A DNA stretch of 64,000 nucleotides from Neisseria elongata subsp. elongata (lineage in GTDB: Bacteria; Pseudomonadota; Gammaproteobacteria; Burkholderiales; Neisseriaceae): NCBI RefSeq assembly GCF_900113545.1, contig NZ_FOPS01000002.1:1-64000 (forward strand). Reading direction: 5' to 3'. Numbering within the stretch: position 1 is the stretch's first letter; each line of letters begins with the position of its first letter. This document shows positions 56,182-63,304 of this stretch, in pieces. A program made the translations under genes and the position numbers. Under the pieces are notes generated by a model. The model had not been told where the DNA came from and did no database searches. It worked only from the letters and a program-made list of their open reading frames with translations.

Positions 56182-57252
56182 TCAAATCAATCCGGCCTGC
56201 TTCAACTCGTTTTTTAGATAAGCATAATAAACCGGCGCGATGATGATGCCGCCGATGCCGAAAATCCGCTCGAACACCACCATTACCAGTAGTAATTCCC
56301 ACGCACTCGATTCGATTTCCGAACCGATAATCTTCGCATTCAAAAAATACTCCAGCTTGTGCACCACCACCAAAAACACCAGCGAGGCCACCGCCACATA
56401 CAGCGACGCACCCAAGCTCAAAATAATAATCACCGTATTGGACACCAGATTGCCCGCCACCGGCACCAGCCCCACCACAAACGCAATCACCAAAACAGTG
56501 AGGTGGAAGGGCAGTTCCACCTCGAACGCGGGCAGAATCAGATAAAGGTACACGGCGGTAACGGCCGTATCAATCAAAGAAATCTTCACCTGCGCGATAA
56601 ACACACGCTCGAAGCTGCTTTGGAAATTGACAATGCGCCGCACCAGCTCCGCCTTGAAGGGCGGCATCCGGCGGCGTTTCATACGGGCGTTTAGACGGTG
56701 GAAGCTGAGCAGCGCGCCGACAATCACACCGATGATGATGTAAACGAACACCGTCAGGCTGTTTTTACTGATGCGCGTCAGCGTATCGCCGTATTCCTTC
56801 AGCAGCCCGGCCGCCGCCGTTTTGATTTCGGCCAGATTGTTCGGCAGCATATTGGCCACCGATGCCGGCAGGTCGGCACTGTTTTTCGTATCCTCGATAA
56901 TCGCCGCCAGCTTGCCCATCATCACCGCGATATGGCCGCCTTGAATCAAGTGGTACACGCCGAAAGCCATCAGCACAATCGCCAGCAACACCAAGCCTAT
57001 GGTTAGCGTGGCTGACAACAGATTGACATTGTGCGCGTTCAGCGAGCGGCGCAGGAAGGCATTGCGCCGAAACAGCCGGCGGCGGAACCACAAAATCAGG
57101 CCGTTGGTGCGGGTAATGAAAATATAGGTCAGGATAACCGACAGCAGCAGCGGCAGGAAATGAAAATGCAGCACGGCCAACAGTGCGGCGGCAGTGAGAA
57201 AATAGGACACCGTGCGGAGTTTCGGCGTATCGGCGGGAATGCGGGTCGTCAT
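56182..57252 (-). CDS. AI-2E family (UPF0118) transporter
   Basis: Membrane protein of 356 residues with about eight spans of the AI-2E/PerM family. Characteristic parts are the long amphipathic middle (MMGKLAAIIEDTKNS..., NNLAEIKTAAAGLLKEYGDTL) and the C-terminal FVVGLVPVAGNLVSNTVIIILSLGAS...WELLLVMVVFERIFGIGGIIIAPVYYAYLKNELKQ. Substrates in the family vary and are mostly untested. Start chosen at MTTRIPADTPK (57252) with GAAAAGA upstream; ATG 57291 is also in frame. Confidence 0.87.
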   Translation of the reverse strand: MTTRIPADTPKLRTVSYFLTAAALLAVLHFHFLPLLLSVILTYIFITRTNGLILWFRRRLFRRNAFLRRSLNAHNVNLLSATLTIGLVLLAIVLMAFGVYHLIQGGHIAVMMGKLAAIIEDTKNSADLPASVANMLPNNLAEIKTAAAGLLKEYGDTLTRISKNSLTVFVYIIIGVIVGALLSFHRLNARMKRRRMPPFKAELVRRIVNFQSSFERVFIAQVKISLIDTAVTAVYLYLILPAFEVELPFHLTVLVIAFVVGLVPVAGNLVSNTVIIILSLGASLYVAVASLVFLVVVHKLEYFLNAKIIGSEIESSAWELLLVMVVFERIFGIGGIIIAPVYYAYLKNELKQAGLI

Positions 57253-57430
57253 ATCAATCTTTTCGTTGGGAATACAGTCAGGCCCGGCCATGCGGGCGGG
57301 CAGGCATTATACCGCGTACAGGCCGTCTGAAAGCAGGGTTGCCGACACCGTTTTCAGACAGCCTCACATGCGGACGGCGGAAACAGCTGTTGTCATGCGG
57401 TCTGATTGTGTATATGATAACGACCGTCGT

Positions 57431-57506
57431 GCCGGTGTAGCTCAGTCGGTAGAGCAGCGCATTCGTAACGCGAAGGTCGGGGGTTCGATTCCCTTCTCCG
57501 GCACCA
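57431..57506 (+). tRNA. tRNA-Thr (anticodon CGT)
   Basis: A 76-base cloverleaf with encoded CCA. Anticodon loop TTCGTAA (CGT). The anticodon stem has A31 opposite C39, and the acceptor has T6 opposite T67; the G27-A43 mismatch is shared with E. coli thrW as I recall it. D- and T-arms are normal. It ends in a DUS-pair terminator. Confidence 0.92.
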
Positions 57507-57517
57507 TTTCTACCGAT

Positions 57518-57554
57518 AAAAGGCCGTCTGAAAAATGGTTTTCAGACGGCCTTT
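57518..57554 (+). terminator. DUS-pair terminator after tRNA-Thr
   Basis: AAAGGCCGTCTGAAAA pairs with TTTTCAGACGGCCTTT. Confidence 0.9.
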
Positions 57555-57561
57555 GTGCAGC

Positions 57562-57591
57562 GTGTCGGATACAAGTATCCGACCTACGGCT
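57562..57591 (+). repeat. 30-bp direct repeat, left copy
   Basis: Begins GTGTCGGATACAAG and ends CGACCTACGGCT. The inner part (TCGGATAC/GTATCCGA) is itself a hairpin. It matches 59013-59042 at 28 of 30 positions. Confidence 0.9.
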
Positions 57592-57612
57592 GCTGAAAAG
57601 CGGGGATTGGAT

Positions 57613-57624
57613 TTCAGGTAGCCT
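57613..57624. repeat. Uptake sequence of a different dialect (AGGCTACCTGAA)
   Basis: TTCAGGTAGCCT, the reverse complement of AGGCTACCTGAA, known as the Eikenella-type DUS. Confidence 0.9.
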
Positions 57625-57638
57625 TTCTCGGAACGGGG

Positions 57639-58340
57639 TTAGTCGGTAGTGTTATCGCCATCGGTCTCGGCATCAGTATGGCGGGCAGATGGAGGAAGTA
57701 TATTGTAAAGCAACAGTTCGTGCGGCACGGTGGTTTGATCGCTGCCGGAAAAAGCAAGCTGGTTGTCGCTGTAACCCTTTTCTATGCCAAAGGTGGCAAC
57801 CAGTTTGCGGCCGGAGAGCTGCGGAATAATGTCGTTAAATGTAAATTCCACCGTGTTGCCTTGTTGGGTGGCGGATTTCAGGAATGGGAAGTGTTCTGTG
57901 GCCGGCAAAGATAATTTGATTTGGCCGGGCTTGGCGGCATCGGCGCCATCTAGGTTTGTATGCTCATGGATATGTTTGAACAGCCCGGCCAAACGGGATT
58001 TAATAATATAGTTGATACAGGCTTGGTCGGCGGTGTTGAGAAGCTCGGCATAGACTGGGTCGTCGGTGTCTGCTCCGGCAGCCTGCAAATTGGCGCGAAT
58101 GCCGAAACGGCAGCGTTCGGCGATATATTGGTCGCCGGGGTGGGCTTTATCGAATTCCTCTAGTCGTTGGGAGAATAATTCCATTCGACGGTAGAACTCC
58201 TCAAAACTGTATCCCAAACCAGGTTGAGGGCTGGCATGGGCGGGGCGGTTGGCGCGAGGCCGATGATGCGGTGTGGCTTGGACGGTAAAGGGCGCAGCAG
58301 CCAGCAAAGAAGCTAGTAAAACAATATATCGGTATTGCAT
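57639..58340 (-). CDS. Secreted protein of unknown function
   Basis: A 233-residue protein I do not recognise. Signal peptide MQYRYIVLLASLLAAAPFTVQA (1-22), a His/Arg/Pro-rich stretch, then a helical region (YSFEEFYRRMELFSQRLEEFDKAHPGDQ) with two Cys (ERCRFG and DQACIN), and a beta-rich second half ending in a charged, Thr/Asp tail. The start has AGGAACAAATC upstream; the frame is open to 58445 across a foreign-dialect DUS, which is rejected. It lies inside the region with AGGCTACCTGAA uptake sequences, so it was probably imported. Confidence 0.72.
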   Translation of the reverse strand: MQYRYIVLLASLLAAAPFTVQATPHHRPRANRPAHASPQPGLGYSFEEFYRRMELFSQRLEEFDKAHPGDQYIAERCRFGIRANLQAAGADTDDPVYAELLNTADQACINYIIKSRLAGLFKHIHEHTNLDGADAAKPGQIKLSLPATEHFPFLKSATQQGNTVEFTFNDIIPQLSGRKLVATFGIEKGYSDNQLAFSGSDQTTVPHELLLYNILPPSARHTDAETDGDNTTD

Positions 58341-58365
58341 GATTTGTTCCTGAATTAAGTTCGGA

Positions 58366-58412
58366 AAGAGGCTACCTGAAATATGGCTACCGTTGTTTTC
58401 AGGTAGCCTTTG
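58366..58412. terminator. Inverted pair of AGGCTACCTGAA uptake sequences
   Basis: AGGCTACCTGAA at 58369-58380 and its complement at 58398-58409, with AAAG and CTTT outside, the same build as the AG-DUS terminators but in another dialect. It would end the 123-residue gene on the minus strand. Confidence 0.85.
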
Positions 58413-58420
58413 GGCGGGCG

Positions 58421-58460
58421 GGTCGGATTCGGGAATCCGTCCCACAGTTGCTGCCTGAAA
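58421..58460 (+). repeat. Diverged copy of the flanking hairpin repeat, fused to a partial AGGCTGCCTGAA
   Basis: GTCGGATTC-GGGAATCCGTCC has the same layout as the two 30-bp repeats; GCTGCCTGAA (10 of the 12 bases of the Simonsiella-type DUS) follows at 58450-58459. Confidence 0.6.
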
Positions 58461-58533
58461 GCGTGAGTTTCAACGAGGTTAAAACCACGTGCGTGTGTTT
58501 TGTATCCACCCTACCCATGCAGGCTACGCTTGC

Positions 58534-58905
58534 TCACAATTCATCAGCGTAATTATTCTTAATAAATTCAATACACTCTTTCAATTTCTTTATAACAATT
58601 TCGGTTGGCATTACCACTACGATTTCATCAGTTAATAGGCTGTCTATTTTTGTCATCTCTTTGCCGACAATGACACCAAAGTGCTCTCGATACTGCTCAA
58701 CTTCGCTGCCATTAGGTACTTCTTCCAATATTTCCTTCAATAGGGTTTCAGACATTTCTAACAAATGCTTAACCCCCACTCCACCATCATCCATTAAGAA
58801 ATCTGCTAACCAGCCAAAGTTTTCATACCCACTACTCTCATGAAAAAGTACTCCAAACCGATTGCTACCGCTTTGAAAGAAATCTTTTGTAAAAATTAAA
58901 TTCAT
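58534..58905 (-). CDS. Small cytosolic protein of unknown function, AT-rich
   Basis: A 123-residue acidic protein with no signal peptide or membrane span: MNLIFTKDFFQSGSNRFGVLFHESSG at the N-terminus, then helices (VGVKHLLEMSETLLKEILEEVPNG) and a beta-type core (EHFGVIVGKEMTKIDSLL, EIVVVMPTEIVIKKLKECIEFIKNNY). The size, acidity and low GC resemble toxin-immunity proteins, but I see no toxin gene beside it, so this is only a possibility. It sits between imported uptake sequences and the right-hand direct repeat. Confidence 0.65.
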   Translation of the reverse strand: MNLIFTKDFFQSGSNRFGVLFHESSGYENFGWLADFLMDDGGVGVKHLLEMSETLLKEILEEVPNGSEVEQYREHFGVIVGKEMTKIDSLLTDEIVVVMPTEIVIKKLKECIEFIKNNYADEL

Positions 58906-59012
58906 GCTTAAGATCCATTAAATTATTTCATAAGAGGACAAACAGCAGGCGTAGCCCGCATAGCGGTAGTTGCAAGTCGGATTCTTGAATTCAACATTTG
59001 GATATAACGATT

Positions 59013-59042
59013 GTGTCGGATTCAAGTATCCGGCCTACGGCT
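59013..59042 (+). repeat. 30-bp direct repeat, right copy
   Basis: Begins GTGTCGGATTCAAG and ends CGGCCTACGGCT; differs from 57562-57591 at two positions. Same orientation, 1.45 kb apart, just before the end of mnmG. Confidence 0.9.
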
Positions 59043-59056
59043 AAAGCATCTGTTCC

Positions 59057-60943
59057 CTATTTCGCCCCCTTAAACCCGCGCTTCAAATGCACCATCAGCA
59101 ACGCCACCGCCGCAGGGGTTACGCCGGAAATTCGGCTGGCTTGTCCGACGGTTTCGGGTTTGTGCTGGTTGAGTTTTTGCTGCACTTCGGCGGATAATCC
59201 TTTGACTTTGCTGTAATCTATATTTTCAGGTAGCCTCAACATTTCCAAATCGCGGCGGCTGTCGATTTCTTCGTTTTGGCGGTCGATATAGCCTTGGTAT
59301 TTGACTTGGATTTCCACTTGCTCAATCACGTTTTCAGGCAGCCTGTACTCGGGTTCTGCGCCTTCGAGCGTCATCAGTGCGGCGTAGTCGAGGTTCGGGC
59401 GGCGCAGGAGGTCGTGCAGGTTGGCTTCACGGCTGAGTTTTTGTCCGAACACGCGGATTTGTTCGTCTTCGGCGAGTTTTTGCGGCGTGTACCACGTTGT
59501 TTTCAAACGTTGGATTTCGCGCTCGATGGCTTCGCGTTTTTCGTTGAACATACGCCATTGCGCTTCACCCACCAAGCCGATTTTGTGGCCGTCTTCAGTC
59601 AGGCGCATGTCGGCGTTGTCCTCCCTGAGTTGCAGACGGTATTCGGCGCGGCTGGTGAACATGCGGTAGGGTTCGTTCACGCCTTTGGTGATGAGGTCGT
59701 CCACCAATACGCCGAGGTAGGCTTGTTCGCGGCGCAGCAGGAGCGGGTCTTGTCCGCGGACGTATTGCACGGCGTTTGCGCCTGCGAGCAGGCCTTGTGC
59801 GGCGGCTTCTTCGTAGCCGGTCGTGCCGTTGATTTGTCCCGCGAAGAAGAGGCCTTGGATGGTTTTGGTTTCAAGGCTGGCTTTGAGGTTGCGCGGATCG
59901 AAGTAGTCGTATTCGATGGCGTAGCCGGGGCGCAGGATATGGGCGTTTTCCAGGCCTTTCATGCTGCGAACGAGCGCGATTTGGATGTCGAACGGCAGGC
60001 TGGTGGAGATGCCGTTGGGGTAGTATTCGTTGGTGGTCAAGCCTTCGGGTTCGAGGAAAATCTGATGGCTGTCTTTGTCGGCGAAGCGGTTGATTTTGTC
60101 TTCGATAGACGGACAATAACGCGGGCCGACGCCTTCGATTTTACCGGTGAACATGGGGCTGCGGTCGAAGCCGCTGCGGATAATTTCGTGTGTTTTCAAA
60201 TTGGTATGCGTAATCCAGCAGGACACTTGGCGCGGGTGCATTTCGGCGTTGCCGCGCACGGAGAAAACGGGCACGGGCGTGTCGCCGGGCTGTTCGGTGA
60301 GCCGGGAGAAATCAATCGTGCGGCCGTCGATGCGCGGCGGCGTGCCGGTTTTCAGACGGCCTTGCGGCAGGTTCAACTCGCGCAAACGTCCGCCCAGCGA
60401 TTTGGCGGCGGGGTCGCCGGCGCGGCCGCCTTCGTAGTTTTCCAAACCGATGTGGATTTTGCCGGACAAAAACGTGCCTGCGGTCAGCACGACGGCGCGG
60501 GCTTTAAATTCCACGCCCATCGCGGTGATTACGCCTGAAATACGGTCGCCGTCGAGCGTTACGTCGTCAACCGACTGCTGGAAGAGGTCGAGGTTTTCTT
60601 GGTTTTCCAGCATTTCGCGGATGGCGGCTTTATACAGGATGCGGTCCGCCTGCGCGCGCGTGGCACGAACCGCCGCGCCTTTGCTGGCGTTCAGGCGGCG
60701 GAACTGGATGCCGGATTTGTCGGTTGCCAACGCCATCGCGCCGCCGAGCGCGTCGAGTTCACGCACTAAATGGCCTTTGCCGATGCCGCCGATGGAGGGG
60801 TTGCACGACATTTGTCCGAGCGTTTCGATATTGTGTGTGAGCAAAAGCGTCTGCGCGCCCATGCGTGCGGCGGCAAGCGCGGCTTCCGTGCCTGCGTGGC
60901 CGCCACCGACGACGATAACGTCGTAGGTTTTGGGGTAAATCAT
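59057..60943 (-). CDS. mnmG: tRNA uridine-5-carboxymethylaminomethyl modification enzyme MnmG
   Basis: FAD enzyme that, with MnmE, makes (c)mnm5U34 in tRNA anticodons. The 628 residues begin [29 protein letters not shown] with the FAD motif, carry the [17 protein letters not shown] segment and the two Cys-bearing insertions, and end [22 protein letters not shown]. The main body is very close to the meningococcal enzyme. The 3' quarter contains two DUS of other dialects in frame (RLPEN near 59225-59236 and 59333-59344), so this end is mosaic. The start is the second of two nearby ATGs, as in neisserial homologues. Confidence 0.95.
   Translation of the reverse strand: MIYPKTYDVIVVGGGHAGTEAALAAARMGAQTLLLTHNIETLGQMSCNPSIGGIGKGHLVRELDALGGAMALATDKSGIQFRRLNASKGAAVRATRAQADRILYKAAIREMLENQENLDLFQQSVDDVTLDGDRISGVITAMGVEFKARAVVLTAGTFLSGKIHIGLENYEGGRAGDPAAKSLGGRLRELNLPQGRLKTGTPPRIDGRTIDFSRLTEQPGDTPVPVFSVRGNAEMHPRQVSCWITHTNLKTHEIIRSGFDRSPMFTGKIEGVGPRYCPSIEDKINRFADKDSHQIFLEPEGLTTNEYYPNGISTSLPFDIQIALVRSMKGLENAHILRPGYAIEYDYFDPRNLKASLETKTIQGLFFAGQINGTTGYEEAAAQGLLAGANAVQYVRGQDPLLLRREQAYLGVLVDDLITKGVNEPYRMFTSRAEYRLQLREDNADMRLTEDGHKIGLVGEAQWRMFNEKREAIEREIQRLKTTWYTPQKLAEDEQIRVFGQKLSREANLHDLLRRPNLDYAALMTLEGAEPEYRLPENVIEQVEIQVKYQGYIDRQNEEIDSRRDLEMLRLPENIDYSKVKGLSAEVQQKLNQHKPETVGQASRISGVTPAAVALLMVHLKRGFKGAK
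59225..59236. repeat. AGGCTACCTGAA uptake sequence inside mnmG
   Basis: Reverse complement on the + strand (TTCAGGTAGCCT). It encodes the RLPEN of [11 protein letters not shown]. Confidence 0.9.
59333..59344. repeat. AGGCTGCCTGAA uptake sequence inside mnmG
   Basis: TTCAGGCAGCCT on the + strand, the Simonsiella-type DUS. It encodes the RLPEN of [11 protein letters not shown]. Confidence 0.9.
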
Positions 60944-60974
60944 GTGGGTCATGTATGTATGCCTGTTTCAAGTG

Positions 60975-61012
60975 TTTCAGACGGCCTCCGAAGGTGTAGA
61001 GGCCGTCTGAAA
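60975..61012. repeat. Inverted DUS pair between EamA gene and mnmG (outward type, no U-run)
   Basis: TTTCAGACGGCCTC (60975-60988) and GAGGCCGTCTGAAA (60999-61012). A further single DUS follows near 61066. Confidence 0.85.
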
Positions 61013-61114
61013 AATAAATGGAAAATCAAACGCGCGATTGTACGCCGTTTCGCCTCGGGCGAGAAAGGCCGTCTGAAAACGCGGTTGCGATAACTGGAAG
61101 CTTCCGCCTGCCGT

Positions 61115-61126
61115 TTCAGGCAGCCT
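61115..61126. repeat. AGGCTGCCTGAA uptake sequence at the end of the EamA gene
   Basis: TTCAGGCAGCCT on the + strand. It supplies the last codons and the TGA stop of the transporter gene (GAG GCT GCC TGA, EAA-stop). Confidence 0.9.
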
Positions 61127-61997
61127 CGCCGTTTTCCGGCCGTTTCGGCAGCACTTTGGGCAGAACCACTGCCGCAAATGCCGAGGCGACGACAATCATC
61201 ATGCCCAAGCCCGATACGGTGGAAATGTATTCGTCGAGCACGATGACGGCCATCAGGATGCCGAACACCGGCTCCAGCGTGAGCAGCAGGCCGGAGAGGT
61301 TGGCGGGAACGCGGCTCATGCCTTTGTTCCACAGCCAATAGCCGAACCAGCTGCAACAGATGCCGAGGTAGAGCAGGGCGATGCCGCCCGACCAGCTCCA
61401 GTTGATTTGATAGCTTTCGGCCAGCAGCAGCGAAAACGGCAGGCACATCACGGCGGATACGGCCAGCGAGAGCGAGGTGTAGGCCGGTGCGCCGATGTCG
61501 GCAATCAGATTCTGCGTCGGGCGGGTGATGCTGCAAAACACCGCGCTGCCCGTCACAATCATCAGGCAGCCCCAGAAGTTGATGTTGCCGCCGCTATGCC
61601 CGCCCGCAATCATGATGACGACGCCGGCAAAGGCAGTCAGGCCGCACAGCCAGTGATACCACTCCGCCTTGTCGCGGAAGAAGAAATGGCCGATAAACAC
61701 CATCAGCAGCGGGTCCAGCCCGATTACGGTTTCCGCGCTGGCGGCGGAAGTGTATTTCAGGCCGATGAATTGCAGCATCAATACCGCGACATAATTGAGG
61801 AAAGACAGCCACAGCAGCGGCTTCCATTTGTCTTTCGGGATTTTGTCGAGATAGCGGCGGCAGACGGGCAGTACGATAAGCACGGAAATCAGCAGGCGCG
61901 CCTGCACCATCAATGCCGCATCGAGCATGGTGTAGGCGAATTTGGCGGCGATAAACGAACTGCTCCAAATCAGCAGGGCGAGAATCTGGTAGAACAC
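61116..61997 (-). CDS. EamA/DMT-family transporter
   Basis: Drug/metabolite-superfamily permease of 293 residues with ten predicted spans in two EamA repeats (first MFYQILALLIWSSSFIAAKFAYTMLDAALMVQARLLISVLIV, second ...GCLMIVTGSAVFCSITRPTQNLIADIGAPAYTSLSLAVSAVMCLPFSLL, with RVPANLSGLLLTLEPVFGILMAVIVLDE). Substrates in this family are mostly unknown. The stop codon comes from a foreign-dialect DUS. It precedes mnmG on the same strand. Confidence 0.88.
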   Translation of the reverse strand: MFYQILALLIWSSSFIAAKFAYTMLDAALMVQARLLISVLIVLPVCRRYLDKIPKDKWKPLLWLSFLNYVAVLMLQFIGLKYTSAASAETVIGLDPLLMVFIGHFFFRDKAEWYHWLCGLTAFAGVVIMIAGGHSGGNINFWGCLMIVTGSAVFCSITRPTQNLIADIGAPAYTSLSLAVSAVMCLPFSLLLAESYQINWSWSGGIALLYLGICCSWFGYWLWNKGMSRVPANLSGLLLTLEPVFGILMAVIVLDEYISTVSGLGMMIVVASAFAAVVLPKVLPKRPENGEAA

Positions 61998-62159
61998 GGT
62001 TTCCCTTCCTTTATTTTATTTGCACGCCCGTCCGCCGCGAAATGCCGAATTTCGGGCAAAACGGATTTTTTATCTGCTTTTTCAGCGAAATAATATAGAT
62101 AAGGCCGTCTGAAAAAGCACGGCACGGATTGTATAGTCAAAGTGGGGGGATTGCCACAG

Positions 62160-62201
62160 AGGCCGTCTGAAAAGGCCGCCGCAGCGTTTTTCAGACGGCC
62201 T
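62160..62201. repeat. Inverted DUS pair in the EamA-DUF1415 divergent gap
   Basis: AGGCCGTCTGAAA (62160-62172) and TTTCAGACGGCCT (62189-62201); another single DUS at 62102-62113. No gene is seen in 61998-62266. Confidence 0.85.
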
Positions 62202-62266
62202 GAAGCTTTATTTCGGCTGCGAAAAACCGTATGATTGCGAGTCATTTTCAACTGAAGCCCGAAAAC

Positions 62267-62848
62267 ATGAACGATATTGCCGCCACAGCCGCCGAACATA
62301 CCCGCATCTGGCTCGAAAAAGCCGTTATCGGCTTGAACCTGTGTCCGTTTGCCAAGGCGCCGCATGTGAAAAACCGCGTGCGGATTGCCGTCAGCACCGC
62401 CAAACACACCGACGGTTTCCTCGAAGACCTCGACCGCGAACTGGCATTGTTGGCCGACTCGCCGCCGGACGAATTGGAAACCACGTTGCTGGTGCATCCG
62501 TCATTGTTTACCGACTTCATGCAGTTTAACGACATGCTCGATTTTGCCGATCAGGCTGTCATCGACAACGGCTTGGAAGGCATCATCCAAATCGCGCCCT
62601 TTCATCCCGATTTCCGCTTCGAGGGCACGGAGGCCGACGACATCGGCAACTACACCAACCGCAGCCCCTATCCGACCCTGCACCTGATTCGTGAAGACAG
62701 CATCGCCAAAGCCGCCGAAGCCTTCCCCGATGCCGAAGCCATTTTCGGCCGCAACATCGCGCTGCTGGAAAAAATGGGCAAAAGCGGTTGGGACGCATTG
62801 GAAATCCCGCAGGGCTGCCCGTTTCATCAAGCGGAGGATAATAAATGA
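62267..62848 (+). CDS. DUF1415 family protein
   Basis: A 193-residue protein of the DUF1415 family (function unknown, found in many Proteobacteria). The family's TRIWLEKAVIGLNLCPFAKAPHVKNRVRIAVS start, the TTLLVHPSLFTDFMQFNDMLDFAD segment, and IIQIAPFHPDFRF...NRSPYPTLHLIREDSI are clear. It starts at MNDIAATAAEHTR; ATG 62231 is also possible and neither has a strong ribosome site. It overlaps the DUF454 gene by 4 bases (ATGA). Confidence 0.82.
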   Translation: MNDIAATAAEHTRIWLEKAVIGLNLCPFAKAPHVKNRVRIAVSTAKHTDGFLEDLDRELALLADSPPDELETTLLVHPSLFTDFMQFNDMLDFADQAVIDNGLEGIIQIAPFHPDFRFEGTEADDIGNYTNRSPYPTLHLIREDSIAKAAEAFPDAEAIFGRNIALLEKMGKSGWDALEIPQGCPFHQAEDNK

Positions 62849-63207
62849 TTTTGCGCTGGCTTTTTTGGACGGCAGGCGCAGTGTCGCTGCTGTTGGGTGT
62901 TATCGGCATCGTGCTTCCCGTCCTGCCGACCACGCCGTTCGTCCTGCTGGCCGCCGCATGCTGGGCGCGAGCCTCGCCGCGTTTTCACAGCTGGCTGCAC
63001 CGCCATCCTTATTTCGGCCCGATGGTGCAAAACTGGGAAGAAAAACGCGCCGTACCGCGCCGCGCCAAATACCTTGCCTACACCATGATGACCGCGTCCT
63101 GCCTGATGATGCTCTACCGCTTCCCCGACCAATGGTGGATAACCGCGGGTACGGCCGCCATCTGCCTGGCCAGCGCGGTTTGGATGTCGCGTCTGCCGGA
63201 TGCCTGA
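62845..63207 (+). CDS. DUF454 (YbaN) family membrane protein
   Basis: A 120-residue inner-membrane protein of the YbaN/DUF454 family. Three or four spans; the signature GVIGIVLPVLPTTPFVLLAAACWARASPRFHSWLHRHPYFGPMVQNWEEKRAVPRRAKYLA is complete. Its start overlaps the stop of the DUF1415 gene by 4 bases, so they are coupled. Function unknown. Confidence 0.87.
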   Translation: MILRWLFWTAGAVSLLLGVIGIVLPVLPTTPFVLLAAACWARASPRFHSWLHRHPYFGPMVQNWEEKRAVPRRAKYLAYTMMTASCLMMLYRFPDQWWITAGTAAICLASAVWMSRLPDA

Positions 63208-63304
63208 ACCGTCTTTACTGTTTTCAGACGGCCTCGGTGGCTATCCAATCCATTCCGTTTCTTATAGAATGTAAGCCTCTCTCAAATCAGGTTAAGATAT
63301 CACA

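Noticed and set aside
59276-60538. 420-codon plus-strand frame opposite mnmG
   Set aside because: Antisense shadow of a conserved gene.
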